NCBI GenBank assembly: GCA_034620365.1
Contig: JAQGEQ010000175.1
Location: 372,001 to 436,000, forward strand
Reading direction: 5' to 3'
DNA: 64,000 bases
DNA from: Pegea sp. RAD2-039
Lineage: Eukaryota > Chordata > Thaliacea > Salpida > Salpidae
Part shown: positions 12,714 through 26,339 of the stretch, one piece after another
Layout of the letters: each line of letters starts with the position of its first letter
Numbering within the stretch: position 1 is the first letter of the stretch
The notes under the pieces: model-generated
What the model was told of the DNA's origin: nothing
Seen by the model: the letters and a program-made list of their open reading frames with translations, nothing else
The model's database searches: none
Translations under genes and position numbers: made by a program

Positions 12714-15700
12714 ATGGGTGAAAAATGGACTAAAAAAAGCTTGAAAAAAAATTTGTACATTTGCGCTTTTGCTTTCATGATGAACTACGCAGCATATGCG
12801 GGTAAGAAATAAGTTTCAAATAATTATAAGTTTTTTATTTACTTAAAAAAGTCATTAAACGTAAAATATGATTCTGTGAACCTTTAGTCATAATTTTTCA
12901 CTGAAAACGTTACAAACAGTCACTAACTTTGTTTCTACTAAAACTAACCTCACTGAAACCTACCTTATTTTAATCCTTTATTGAGAGTTTCATGGGAATA
13001 ATTTTAAAATGTCAACGTAAAAACGTTTAATTACAATAATACAAACTATTACAACGTAAAAAACTTCAAAAAACACAGAATTGTTACGTTGCTATACAAA
13101 CTCAAGTACCCACGTCCAAATTTAATCTTTTTTTTTATTAAGTTATCAAATACTTGGTGTTCACCGAAAATTCTAATTTAAACAAATATCACTTTTCAAG
13201 TTGTATAGTTGATTGATTGATGGTTTCCGATTCTTCATTTTGAAGTGTTCTTGTTTACCTTGGTCGGAAATTGATAAGAAAAACTGATTTTTTTTCAAAG
13301 AACTGTTTAATGTCGAATCAATGAGACGACCAAAAGTTTAAATGTCAAAAAATACCTAAAAAAAACTTTGTAAATCTCTCAATAAAAATTGAAATTTGTA
13401 TTAATTTAAAAACCTCTGAAAACATACAACTAATTATTGCAGGTCTTGTTTTCATTCAAAGTAGTATTAACCATGAAGAAGGATTAGGGATGCATGGTCT
13501 GTTTGTAGTTTATGTGACTTCATCTATTTCTACAATTACAATTCTTCCTCATTTATTGATTTCTGTGGAGCAAAAGCAGCTATTGTTGCTGGAGAGATTG
13601 GAATAATAGCATTTACAATCGCAAATTTCTATCCAAGTCAGTTAAAAAATAGAAAACTCAATAATTAAAACCATCTGAGCATTGATTGATTAAAAAGTTT
13701 TTTTTTCTAGATTGGTATACTATAACAGCAGCAGCAATTATACATGGAATTACTGAAAGTGCTTCGTGGGCAGGTTCTGCAGTTTATGTCAGTTATTTGG
13801 GAGAACGGTATTGGGAAATTAAAAAAGAAAAGCGATCTAAAGAAGAATGTGTCTACAACTTTTTTTCGAGATTTTATTCTGTCAGTTATTTTTCTCAAGT
13901 AAGTCAATTATTTGATTAATTTCTTAATGTTATCAACAACTGGTTATTCAAAAATAATCTCGTAAATATATAGTACTAGTGAATGTTTATTCTCCTAAAA
14001 TTAAAATAACTACTTTTAATAATTAGGTTTTTAAACCATTTTTAAATGTATCTGATGCTATAAACTAGAATCAAAACCGAATTATTGGATTTTTAGTTGA
14101 AAGTGTTTTTGACCATTTCTTATCTATTGTTACAAAACTATTTAAATGATTTTAAGATCTTCATCAACTTCTAACTTTATTTTTTTAGTAAAAAATTTTG
14201 AATAAATTGTTCATTTAAACCATTAATCTTAAAGATCTCTTCATCATTTCAGCGTACTAAGGCGTAAATAGCGCTAAATTTCTTTTTATTAAACAGATTT
14301 TAATGTTATTTTCGAAATGTTTAAACTATAAGCACATTTAAAAGATTGAAATAAATACCTTTACTCAATAACTTAATTCTCACTATAGATTTTGCATAAC
14401 AACTTTTTGACAGTACACTTAGCAGTTACAATTTAATATTTTTCAAAGATAACAATATTTTACCATTTACAAATTTTTATCAGAAAATTGTTGAGCACTT
14501 TAGGCATAATTTAGTCATGTAATGTTTTCAAAATATACAACTCTTATATCTAACCTCATAAGTTTAGTTCTCAACACTTTTTAGGCTGTACTACAATTAA
14601 TTCTTTATAATTGAAAACAGTTTATAATAAATAAATAATTATAATAGTAAAAAAATTTGTAGTACTTTTGCTGTTGAATCAAAAACAAATTCATTTATGA
14701 AAACTAATGAATGTTTCAAAACAACGAAAAATAAACTTGATAAAAACATCTTTTGATTTAAAAATACTTTTATGTCTTAAAAAAGATTCGATGCTTTAAA
14801 ATGCCTTAAATGTACCCTATAAATAAAAGTAATAATAATAATTTTAGGACTTTTCAAACTACACAACTTTTCTAAATATACTTAACATCATTATATTCAC
14901 TTGATAAAGATTATTGGCAATGGATTAGTGAGTGCTGTTTTCTTCAGCCATTCTGTAAAAGAACCACAAACCATGAATATGACACTAAATTTCGGTAATC
15001 TAAGCGATGATTGGTCTAATTGTGGAGCTAAACAATGTCAGGTGAGGCTATTGATACAGAATTATTAAACTATTAAAAGGTTTTTCAGTTCATATGTGTA
15101 ATAGAATCATACAACTTTGTATACTTCATGCTACGCTGTTAAGTTCATATTTAAATCTAGTTTGTTAGTATAACAGTAAAACTAATTAATCAACTTTTGT
15201 TCATTTTAATGTAAAAAAGATAAATCTTCATTAAAGTTAATTTCGATACTCTCTAAATCTTATTTTATAATGTTTTAATTCTGTTTTCAAAACTTATATT
15301 AAAGTATTTAAGCAAAATAATATCTAAAAATGACAAATATACAATAAAATCTTTACTTTCGAAATCTTTGTAGATAAGTTCTAATGAAACTTGGCAAAGC
15401 TCACCAAAGTACAACCCAGAAAGCTCAGCTATTTTCATATTGTTAAGTGTATTTTTATTAATGCAAATCATATTCACAACGATTCATGTTTTTGGTCTCA
15501 AGCGAATTTCTCCAAAGTTTTCTATTTCTGACAACGAAGTAGACACATTAGAAGACTTAAATCCGATAAACAAAAGGGGTGAGTTGAAAGTAAAATGATT
15601 TATTAAGTCGTAAAACGCATAGCTAATCACAAAACCAAGCTGCTGATAAGATTATCTACTTGTTAATCTATCAATTTCACCTTCAAAATGCTCCCACATA

Positions 15701-16745
15701 CAAAGATGAACTTATTTTAAGCTTATCAATATTAGTTTAAGTATAATGAAATAATAAACTAATCTAAAGGTGTCATTAAAGGAAAGTTTTTCTTTGTCAA
15801 ATATGTCAATTAAAACATTAAAAATAATTAAATATTATGTTTGATTTCTAAATTATAAATAATAATTATTTTATGTACAGAAATGAAAAAGTTTTCAAAA
15901 TCGTTTTTCAACAACTTGAAAAAAGAAATTTTGGATACTTTGAAACACTTAGTCAGTAAGCTACACATATGTGTAGTTCCAATCTATTTCCTCTATGGAA
16001 TACTTCAGGCTTTTTATGTAACTGAATTTACAAGAGCATACGTATCTTGTACGATAGGTATAAATCAGGTAATTAATCTACTAACCTCTGTTATCGACAG
16101 TAAAATATATAACCACTTATTATCTACAGTTGGGTTTTGTTATGATGGTATTTGGAGTTTCAGATATAATAATCAGTGCTTTGTTTATAAAATTATTGCC
16201 ACTTATTGGAAGGAATGTTCTTTTTTATTTGGTTTTAGCCATTCATTTATGCGCATCGATCTACAGTTTGTTTTTCCCAACTACAGTTAGTCCTACTTGG
16301 ATAATCTATCTTGGTTCTGTGTTATATGGAGCTTGTGATGCTGGTTACCAAAATATCTTACAAGGTAAATAGATTTTGAAGTTTTCGAAAACATAATAAA
16401 TCCTAAATTTTACGATCTGATAGTTGAAGTGATTAAGCACTTAAAAATGTGTTTGTTCAACTTTGAAACCAAGAACTAAGTTCTTTCTGTTTCTTTACAG
16501 GCTTGATTGCAATATATTTTGAAAACTCTCTCGCTATCGCTTACAGTATCAAAAATTTAATTGTAAATGTTGGAATAGTTTTTGGGACATCTTCACTTCT
16601 CAATTGTGTTTATTCAAATTTACAGCTTCAACTAGGAATGTTATTAACTGTTTCTATATGTTATATTTTTGCTGAAATTATATTTAGAAAAATGAAGAAA
16701 GCTACAACAGATACTGCACCCAAAGAAAACTCCTTACTGACTTAA
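12714..16745 (+). CDS. UNC-93-family multi-pass membrane protein, eight exons, one frameshift
   Basis: Member of the UNC-93 branch of the major facilitator superfamily (UNC93A-like in animals; nematode UNC-93 regulates a K+ channel). Exons: 12714-12801, 13443-13636, 13711-13898, 14910-15041, 15374-15578, 15881-16068, 16130-16364, 16501-16745. Recognisable blocks are NYAAYAG then LVFIQSSIN (the family's QSSIN signature), NFYPNWYTITAAAIIHG, YGILQAFYVTEFTRAYVSC and LGFVMMVFGVSD. The C-terminus reads through LGMLLTVSICYIFAE to a TAA. Summed length is about 491 residues, normal for the family. Phases join at every junction except across exon 2: near 13558-13575 the frame must gain one base to pass from LPHLLIS to GAKAAIVAGEIG, since the straight frame meets stops. 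Either a recent frameshift allele or a sequence error; everything else looks functional. UNC93A cannot be separated from MFSD11 with certainty, but QSSIN favours UNC93A-like. Confidence 0.88.
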
Positions 16746-17865
16746 TCGTCAAATGTATTCGTCATTTTTGTCATATACTAGTAATGAAGCCGACCAGCTT
16801 TTAGGTTTAGAAGATAATTTCTAAGATTTATTTTAATATAAACTGAATTATTCTAAATACTTGTGATAAAAGTAGGTCCAGTTTATTGAAAAATCCACAA
16901 AACTTAAGAACTTAGGTTAAGTTAAACAAAGATAATTGAATCTATTGATTGATCATCTTTTACATATGGTTTTTGGTTAAACATAAATCAGTATTACTGT
17001 TATATTAAACAAGAAGTTAACAGCTAATGTAAGGCTGCAAATTGATTTTCTAGAAGTTAATTTCCACAGCTAAGCTCTTGACTATTTTGATAGTTTTATG
17101 AGAATTATTTGTTAATGTTTTTATGAGCTGTATAGTTGATCAGCTTGAACTACTGGTAACTATTCGCTTTGGTTTCAAACCAACATAATATTTTATATGC
17201 ATTTAACATTTTTGAACTTTTTAAAGATTTATTAGAATTTCTTAAAAATGAAATGAAGAAAATAAACTTTGAAAAATCAAATTATGTTGTATTTAGAAGC
17301 AAACTTTTGTTAAATTTACAGATTGCCACTTTTAAACCTTTAATGACTGAATAAAAATCAAATTGGTCTTATTACTCTGAAAACTTTAGTAGACTTAGAA
17401 GACAAATTTTTTTAACTATGAAAGCCGTTTAGTGTTTCAATTTAATTTAAAAAATAAACCATTTTACTTGCTGCAGTTGGTGAACTATAAATGATATAAG
17501 CTACCTTAGTTGATACCTTTTACATAAATTCTAAAAAGATATGGTTTAAAAGAACTTTAGAGTAATTAAATTAAAGATACTCATTTAAGCTAAGAATAAA
17601 ACAAAAGATCATACTGACATTTAGTGAGAATTACTTTTATTTCAAATAAATATTTTCAAAACAACTGAAAAAAAACAGAAACTTAGAATACTCTTTAAAA
17701 ATGAATAAGATTTTGTACATAAATTACATTCGGGACCAACTAAAAAATTGTTTTCAAGAAAAAATCATGATAAGGAAAAGATCTAACAGTTAATCTATCA
17801 GATAAAATATTCAAACTTCTATTACACTATTAAAATTTCACAAATGTTCTACACACGACCACCAT
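16746..17865. other. Intergenic stretch between convergent UNC-93-like and MED23 genes
   Basis: Tail-to-tail spacer. It holds the 3' UTRs of both neighbours; on the minus strand an AATAAA lies near 17640, about 225 nt beyond the MED23 stop. No gene or repeat recognised. Confidence 0.5.
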
Positions 17866-20800
17866 TTAACGATTAGGGTTATGATATAGGAACTGTAGAC
17901 GATTTTGTAGAATTGGCATCAGCTTGTCAACAGCATTCTTTACTGTTTCATTCATCATTACACCAACATGCATATATTTGATGTGATATCTGTTGTGATT
18001 ATTACATTGAAAGGAATAGTTAAAAAAAATAATAATTTTTGTTTTAAAGATCAAATTTGTTGTTAAAATGATTAAATGTTATAAATATTATTATAAACTT
18101 TATAATAAAACACAATATTTATAATAAATATTTATAAAACATATAAAATATTATGTAAGTAATAAAATGAGAAATAATAAAAGGATACAACACATCAGCA
18201 ATCTCATCACAGAAATGAAACGTGTCGACATGACGGTTCGTTTCTTGTAAAATTTCGTACAAAAACGACGTAACCTGAAAACAAACTCAAATTTAAAGGA
18301 CTTTCTTCAATATTTTGCTGTCAACAAACTGAACTGACATCTGTTAAACATCTAGAACGTTCGTGATGAAATCGAACATACGATGGTCCAATTAGATGGA
18401 ATACAAACAGAAATTGTAATTCGTTCTTCACAAAACTACGAACCTCATCTCGAAGAAACCTAAAAAAGTCTTAAATGATGAAGATTTAAAGAGCTCTCTA
18501 ATCAGAATCACTCACTCTGGAACAAGAGAGAGCTGACCAATTCTCATATGTTGCCAGACTATATGAGTCAAGGCGATGACACGTGACACATAATTATCGC
18601 TTTCTGTCGCGTTCTTGCTCTCAAAGCAAAACAAGGAATAAGGATAAGAAGAACCCGCTGAAGACGAATGAAGTTTAGTAATTGTTTCAACAACCAATGA
18701 CATCATTTACCTTGAATTGGGGTTTCTAACTCATTTGATTTTAAAACTTCTAGAATGATATTATGTAAAGGTCTCCAGTAGGCTTGCTACAAATAAGAAG
18801 TCACCCTTGAACAAAACGTCAACCACACAGACTTACCAGCTACAGTTACTTTTATTTTAGTCTCAATCTATTTTTAAATTCTTATTTTTACTTCCAAATC
18901 AACCATCAGAAGTGACGATCGAAAAATGAAAGCATAGATGACGAACATAATGAGAAGTTTATAAGCCAAAAAATAAAACCAACTAACCGGTAATGAAGTT
19001 AAAACAAGACCAATAGCATTCATCCAAGGAACAAGCTCACAGACATTCACATTTGGCTGTCTAAATATTTCAATAAAAATGTAAATTTATAAATCTTGTA
19101 AGATAATTGACCTTTGAAGAGCCACGTTCATGATAGCTCGTCCAATTCTTTCACTTGGCATTGGTAATGAGAGAATTTCTACACAGGTTACATGTAAGGC
19201 ATGGGCAGCCTCATTTGGAAACTCATTAAATCTCCAATCACGTGACGCAAATGGAGTCACTTTATCATGATCAATAGGTAAGAACAATTAAGAAAAGATA
19301 ATATTTGTCAAAAGACTTCAAGCTATTAAATACTATCAATCAATCAATTAATTAGAAAAAGGATATTGTCAACTAAACGGCCAATAAGTTCACATATATA
19401 CGGTTGGTTAGGTTCCCAAGATATTTCGTTTAAAGAGTCCATCATCTTATCCACAAATATTTGAGAAAAGGCCCAGTTTGGAGGTTTGTGTTCCTAAGTA
19501 ATCAACTTTGGTTTAAATACAATGAAACTATTTGTTGAAAACAACCATGAAATATTTGAGTTGGCAATCTTTCATATCTTTAAATGGCTTAAAAACCGAA
19601 CAAGTCGAAGTACTCACCATGATTGCTTTGAATATAGCAGTAACTAGCTTCTTTTTCAGCAAATAATGATCTTTTAATTTCTTTTCGTAGTAATGAAGAG
19701 TGTTGTAGAGGTATGTCAGTGGTTGAGCTGAGATTAACACACGAGGTATTCAAATGAGGCAAAAAATAATTGAATTACAAACCGTGGAATTTGTAGAGAA
19801 GACCTAAATGTTCAATAAGGATTTCCAAGGAAGTGTTAGAAGCAGGAAGGAGCTCAACACAACGATGGATAACAATGTCAAGGACAGGTAGAAATCGAAG
19901 ACATATATTGCTAAAGTATGATGGCAAGTATTTGCCATTTGCACTATGCTCTGAGAGAGAAAGTCAGATGAAGATTTGGATGATATCTGATGGATTTACC
20001 TTCTGGTGTTGCAGAACAATGATTTAATAATCCTTCAAAATAATAATTTTCCGGAAATTTCTGCATAAAATCAACTTTTTCATGAAATTTATTCAAATTT
20101 TTAAAAAATCAAATCTTACACGATGAAAAGAAATATGTTTCGAATACCAGTCATCATGTACCCAGTGGTCTAGATGGTCAACTTCTCTCACAAAATGACA
20201 GACTCTCGTTCGAAAGTCATCAGGTTTAATCAGTAGATAATGAATGATGAAAAAAGCGACCTGAAAACCAAACAAATTGAATCTTCTTCTTGATGTAAAT
20301 GTGAAGTTACTTGGACATGCTTTGGTTCATATGATCTCAAAGCGAGACATAAAATAAAACGATCCAGCCCAACGATGTTATATTTCCAAACCATGTCTCG
20401 TAAAACATCTGCACAACTTTACAAACAGGTGTAAGAAGTTAGTTTACAAACAGGTGTAAGAAGTTAGTTCCGGAAATCAACGATTTATTAGAAGTTGTTT
20501 CGACGAGTTAATTGAGAAAGGAGAAATACAAGAGGCAGGCAACTTACTGGTTCACGTGACTTCCTCCATCGCTAGTTGAAGCAAACTCATCAATTAGAAA
20601 GTCAGAGAAAACTTGAACATGTTCCGACATCAAAGATGCTCTCATGTTCTCCAAGACTCTATCAATCATTTTCAAATGATTTTTTGATCAAATGAAGAGC
20701 AGAGATTTGCTTACTTGTACGCAGTTGATGAAGGTGTCTTTCCTTCAAACAAAACCTTCCAAATAAAACAAAGAAAATAAGGTGGAGATGTAGATGATGT

Positions 20801-23800
20801 GAAATAAGCAAAAGAAGTCTCTAATTCTTCTGTAGATGGGATTTGATCAGTGGTTAAGGTTTTTTTCCAATGAGGAAAGTCATTATCAACAGAACTCTTC
20901 AAATTTGACTTGTTTGGAACGCTCACTACAAACGAGTTTATGATCAATTCAAGATCAATTTATGAAAAGATCAAACCGATATTTTGTCGGAAATATTCTT
21001 GAATAGTGGCTGGAAAGCATTGTAAGGTGCTGAGGGGCCATTTGTGAGGAGTTGCAGCCATGATAGCCTTCAAAACTTCTGTACACCATGAACCTGAGAT
21101 GGTTTCAGCTCCTGTGTGTCATTTACATCAATTTAAATGAAATTGTTGAAATTTTGAGAAGTTGAAACAAACCAGTTCGATGAATTGATCTTGCAATCGT
21201 CAACACAAGCACTCGATTAAGTTCTTCTGAATCTTGAAAGACAATTTGCTTTTTATCATTGATGAGACATTCTAATTGTGGTTTTATATCACAATTATCG
21301 AAGCCCATAATCAAACGTAAAGCCGCACCCTCAATCCTAAATAAAATTGAGAAAATGAAATTGTTCAAGAAAATTGGAATAATTACGCTTGTTGTAACTG
21401 GTTGAGATTTGCATGTGAAGAGTTTGAAAGAGAATGCAAAGTAGAAAGAAGCTGTAATCTGTAATTAGGTCTTATATGATGTAGTCGATAACATATAATT
21501 TCCAGTAAAGTGTATATCATCCCCCAAGCTTGATGTGAAAATAAAACTGGTAGAACATGATCTAGAAAACATTAAGATGAGAAAATATAATTGGAAGCAA
21601 TCAAACTTACTTATAAGACCTTCAATTCCTAGCGATTCAATCTCTGAATACACCAGCAATCGACTGTAACTTTCAACAAACGCAGGTGATAGGTTAGTTT
21701 GTGATTGTGAAAGTTTTTGGATTCGATTTACAAAATGGTGAATCATACTAAAAAGAAATTAAAGATTAAATACAAAGGATAGATGTAAAGTAGATAGAAC
21801 CTCAGTTTAGTGTGAGCAGTAACTGAATCCAACAATTCCACTGATAAAGGTTTAGTTTTATTGTAAGCAACACAATTGGTGCCAGGTAATGCGATAGTAG
21901 CTTGACCTTCTTCGTCACAAACATTTTCTAAGAACTTTTTTATCGTGGTTTGAAACCCTTCTGACAATAAACAATAATTAAAAGCTGAAAATCTTCAGAT
22001 GATGAGTTTTTTAAAGTATTTAAACTGCTCTTTAACGAAAGGAATTTGTTGACAACCTGGTGTGACACTGCACGCGTTACAGAGTAACGCAATGTGGTTG
22101 AGGTCTAGACTGGAAGAATTTTCAAATCTTGGTGACACTTCTGACTGTGAATTAAATGAGTTTTGTTGAAACAGCAGCTAGTTGAAACTGTTCTTTACTC
22201 ACTTCTACATTTATCAGATTACATAGATAAATATTTTGTTGTTCCAGAGCACGTGGTATTGAGAGAGATGGTATTACACCAGTAGATGAATCAACTATTT
22301 GTACATTTTGTAATCAAATATGTAATTAATTTGAATATTATTATCAAAACATCAAAGATTATGTAACTTTTGTTTTTCTTACAAATTCATGCATTTCATT
22401 AAAAAAATTTTACATCAAAATAACTATTTGAAGAAAATAAAGTTTTAAAAACCTGTTGCTTTTTTAAGGATCAAACCAAATTGAAAAAGAATTGAAATTG
22501 CTGAAAATTGGATCACATCAGTGGGTTTGGTGAGCTCTTTTACTGGAATCGGCTATTCCAACAACAAAAGCGAAGTTTGAAATAACCTGAAAGAGACAAC
22601 TGGATGAACCCACCTCTTTTTCAGGGTAAAGAATCTGGATAAGCTGAACAACAGGAGCAAACCCATCAAGGGAATTCTTCTTATTACTTCCAGATGTATA
22701 TTGTAAAAGAGCCCATAAAAGTCTATCTCGATTAGCTTTCACTTTGTAGCATTCAATATTTTTTAACTGTGAGTAGAAATTTGAGAAAAAGTTGGGGTGA
22801 AAATCTCATTAACCTTGTTACACAGTTGTTCTACAACACTTGAAAAATTTGCCATTTGATAATATACGAAGTAGATGATAAGTGCTGCAAGATGCTGCCA
22901 AAACTGGTTTGTGCATCCATTTTTCAGCAAGGTTTCTATAAGGACATCAGACAGCTCCTTTAAAAAAGTTTAATCATAAGATTTATGATGAAGTCAAAAA
23001 GATTTGAAGCAACATAATAAATGTCTAAAGATTAATTTTTTATACAAAATATTGTTTTCAAAGATTGTTTTTCTACAATTTCAAGACCTGTTCAAGAGGA
23101 TAACTCTTTGAAATGGTCTGTTTTGGCATCTCTAGAACATGAAGAACAAAATCCTGGGAGTATTCTTGCTTGAGGATATGTTTAAAGAGCTTGCTTTGAC
23201 GGCCGGACATTTCCTGGAATAGAAAATGAAATAGATGATACTTGAGTTTTGATGAAGTACTTTTGGATATGGTAGTTGTCGGTTTAGTGGGAAACGAAGG
23301 TTTTCAGGATCTAACTTCCAAGCACTTGTTAAAGTGGATGATGCATAATGAATAACTGGCATGAGATTCCATTTTTCAGTAGTCATAGCTATCTTTACTG
23401 TAGCTCTAAATCGATCAATAAATTTACTTAAACTTCCTTGAACAACCTGAGAATCAAATAAAGATTAATTGGTTGTCAGGTGATTTCATCTTGGATTTAA
23501 TCAGTTCATGAAATATCAACAACTAGTACTTACCCAAGGAACATGTAACACGTTAGGCATATGCCTTTTAATTTCACTGATGGCAAGATACCCTGGCATT
23601 AAGTAGGAATTTGAATCAAGAATATAATTGAGTAGTTCACAGAAAACTTCAATCTATATTTAAAAGAATCAAAATATTGTTGAAAACTTCAGTGAAAATC
23701 TTCAAGCTTGATTCAGATGTAAACTACATTCGTTGTCAAGCTGAAAGTAGAAATGTTTTTCTTACTTGTTTTTCACAACCTTGCCATGCACTCATTGGAA

Positions 23801-25313
23801 TATCGATGGTTTTTACGATCATGCTTTTCAAAACATCTCGGCAACCCTAAATAAATTACTTTAATCAAAAACTTCTTGTCACAAATTAATGAACAATTCT
23901 GTAGTTTTACAGAAAACTTTAAAAAGTCAAATTGAAATAATTTGAAAGTTTGAAATGTCAACTAATTTGTTTACTAACTTTATAATCTAATTGATTTATA
24001 TGCCGCCGAATAATCACATAGGTTTGATACCAATGAAATTTCTTCTGGTATGTCAACTCACTACATTGTAGTCGATCTAATGCTATTCTAGAAAATATTG
24101 TTTATAAAAACTATGATCTCTAATAGTCTGAAAAGACCTTTAATACTTGCTTTAGTTTTAGATATTTATATAAATTTATTTCTAATATAAACAAAAACAC
24201 TTACTTGTATAGATTATTTTGATTTTTCATTAGATATTCAAGGAAATCGAATAGAAATTTAGCTTTATAAGTACATTTTAAATGGTGAATAACCTGGACT
24301 ATCACCTAAGTTTAAAAGATTATTATTTCCAGTATTTTTCTATAAGATTGAAAGAACTAACATTAACACATCTTATTCTATCATCCTGATCAGAAAAGTT
24401 GAAAAATTGAGCAAAACAATTGTAGCATGTCTGAAGCTGTCTGTTTCTATCAGGTTTTTTTGGGATCACATAATCGATGAAGACTTCTTCTAATGCATCT
24501 CGTTTCTATAAAAGATATAATCAATGTGATAAAAGTGAAACAAATAATTCTATTAATTAACTAGTTAGTGAAAACTACAAAACAATAGTTTCACAAGCTT
24601 TTAAAATACAACAAATTCATTAATAGTGAATATTCACATTTTTAATGGTTAAGGAATAAATCCTTAATCAATAATTAGAAGAAATTTTATTTATCTGTAA
24701 AATACATTCTGTTTTTTTTTTACTTTCTAAAAGTTTATTTCTTTTGTAACAATTCAAATTATTATTGTAAATAGTTAAACTAACAAAATATAACATTTAT
24801 AAAACAATAACTTACACAGAAAAATAAATCTGTATATGATACAAATAATATTCTATTTAAAAGCGCTTTCATTATCATTATTGATAGATTATTTATTGAA
24901 ACTATTTTTAGACAAACAAATCACTTTCAATCACCTAGTAAGTGGCTAAGAATATTTATATTAATTGAACTATCAAATTAACCCATATATTTTTTTTTAG
25001 TTAATAAACTTTATCAGTAAAAATCTACTTTGTTTACAAGGTAAACTTATTCCAATCTGATCTGCAAATTACTGCAAAAACACTTCACACTTTATTTATT
25101 TATTTATCTTTATTTATAGGTTCCTAATAATGATAAGTCAACAAACAATGAAAATTTATAATTCAAAAGTAATTTTAAACTAGGATCAATGTATTAAAGC
25201 TTTAAAAAATCATTTTAAATTAATAAAAATATATAAAATACACTTACATTACATTCATCAACAATTTTTAATATTTCATTTTCCAATTCTTTGACATTAG
25301 AGAATTTAGCCAT
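17866..25313 (-). CDS. MED23: Mediator complex subunit 23 (MED23), about 30 exons
   Basis: Tail-module subunit of Mediator linking activators to RNA polymerase II. Start ATG at 25313 (MAKFSNVKELENEI); stop TAA at 17866-17868. Exons fixed with consistent phases include 25248-25313, 24362-24505, 24205-24305, 23979-24087, 23766-23846, 23534-23653, 23261-23446, 23088-23213, 22814-22957, 22614-22766, 22453-22552, 22203-22294, 22057-22144, 21801-21960, 21611-21747 and 21387-21561; more follow to 17866. Blocks matching human MED23 along its length: SAWKLDPENLRFPL, LPGTNC, SRLLVYSEIESLGI, SEELNRVLVLTIAR, DMVWKYNIVGLDR, PLTYLYNTLHYYE, DWRFNEFPNEAAHALHVTC, WMNAIGL and IGQLSLVPE. Several introns are tiny: 23214-23260 is 47 bp and 22553-22613 is 61 bp. 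No break in frame was found in the exons checked, so the gene looks intact. Exon edges in the 3' half were read less exactly. Confidence 0.95.
20418..20467. repeat. Perfect 25-bp tandem duplication beside a MED23 splice acceptor
   Basis: Two identical 25-bp units (20418-20442, 20443-20467) lie in the MED23 intron that ends at the exon beginning at 20408 (minus). On the minus strand each unit contains CTAAC and a pyrimidine-rich run, so the likely branch-point and polypyrimidine region is present twice just upstream of the acceptor. Confidence 0.85.
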
Positions 25314-26339
25314 ATTTTCTTAATGAATAAAAAGCTTTAAAGAAAAGAATTTAGATATTTTTTAAAATATTTACTTCAGATTTCTTAATTAACGTTTTAT
25401 AGAAACTTTTGCAAGCACAAATTTTTAAGCAACATATGCAATCGTTATCTAAGTTGATTCAATAAATAGATAATTAAATATTTTAATCAAAGTAATCAGC
25501 ATATTTACACTTATGTAATGGCTATACAAATATTTAATCAGATATAGGGATCAAGAATATTCTAAAGATAAAAATGAATAAAAATACTATAAATCATAGT
25601 TCATTGGAAATAAATAATGCATCAATTTTGTGAATGATTTTGATTCAATTTTAACATTAAAGAAATCTGAAATTCATTATTTTTAAAAAACTTATAATGT
25701 TTTCAATAAAACATTTTTAAAAGTGAATGATTAAAATAGGCAGAGAAAAACAAATAACATATATAATTGACAGATACAATATAATGAGAAAATAACTTAA
25801 AATTCAAAATATTTCTTAATTGAAAGTTTAATATATATCCCAAATAATTTAGATAAAAAGCTTTTAAAACAAATAATCAATATTATCTTGTATTAATAAG
25901 TTTATACAAGTAATTTATTGTTACTTTTAACAATTTCAGTAATAGCTTACCTAGTACTCTACTTATTTAAGTTTTAGATGAATTATATGCAGATATAATA
26001 AAAATAGATCAATTAAAATTTAAAAAAATAATTTTTTTAAGCTCTTTGAAGTTTTAGGAGATATTTTAGAAATTCATTTCTTAAATAGAACAATATAAGA
26101 TAGAAAAAAAAACCCGTATCAAAAATTAAGGAAACTTATTAAGTAAAATTCAAACAAAAAGTAAAATAAACGCAGCACATAAAATTTATTTAACAAAGTT
26201 TTTAAAATACATTAAATAGTAAAAAGCATAAAATGGTCAACTTAAAAAATGTTTCTACATTAAAAACAAAGTTTTTGTTAGCAAAGCTGATAAAATGATT
26301 TTTACTAAAATAAAATATAGACTTTCTTACTAGAATTTC
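25314..26339. other. AT-rich stretch upstream of MED23
   Basis: Presumed MED23 promoter and 5' UTR region. No motif, gene or repeat could be assigned. Confidence 0.45.
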
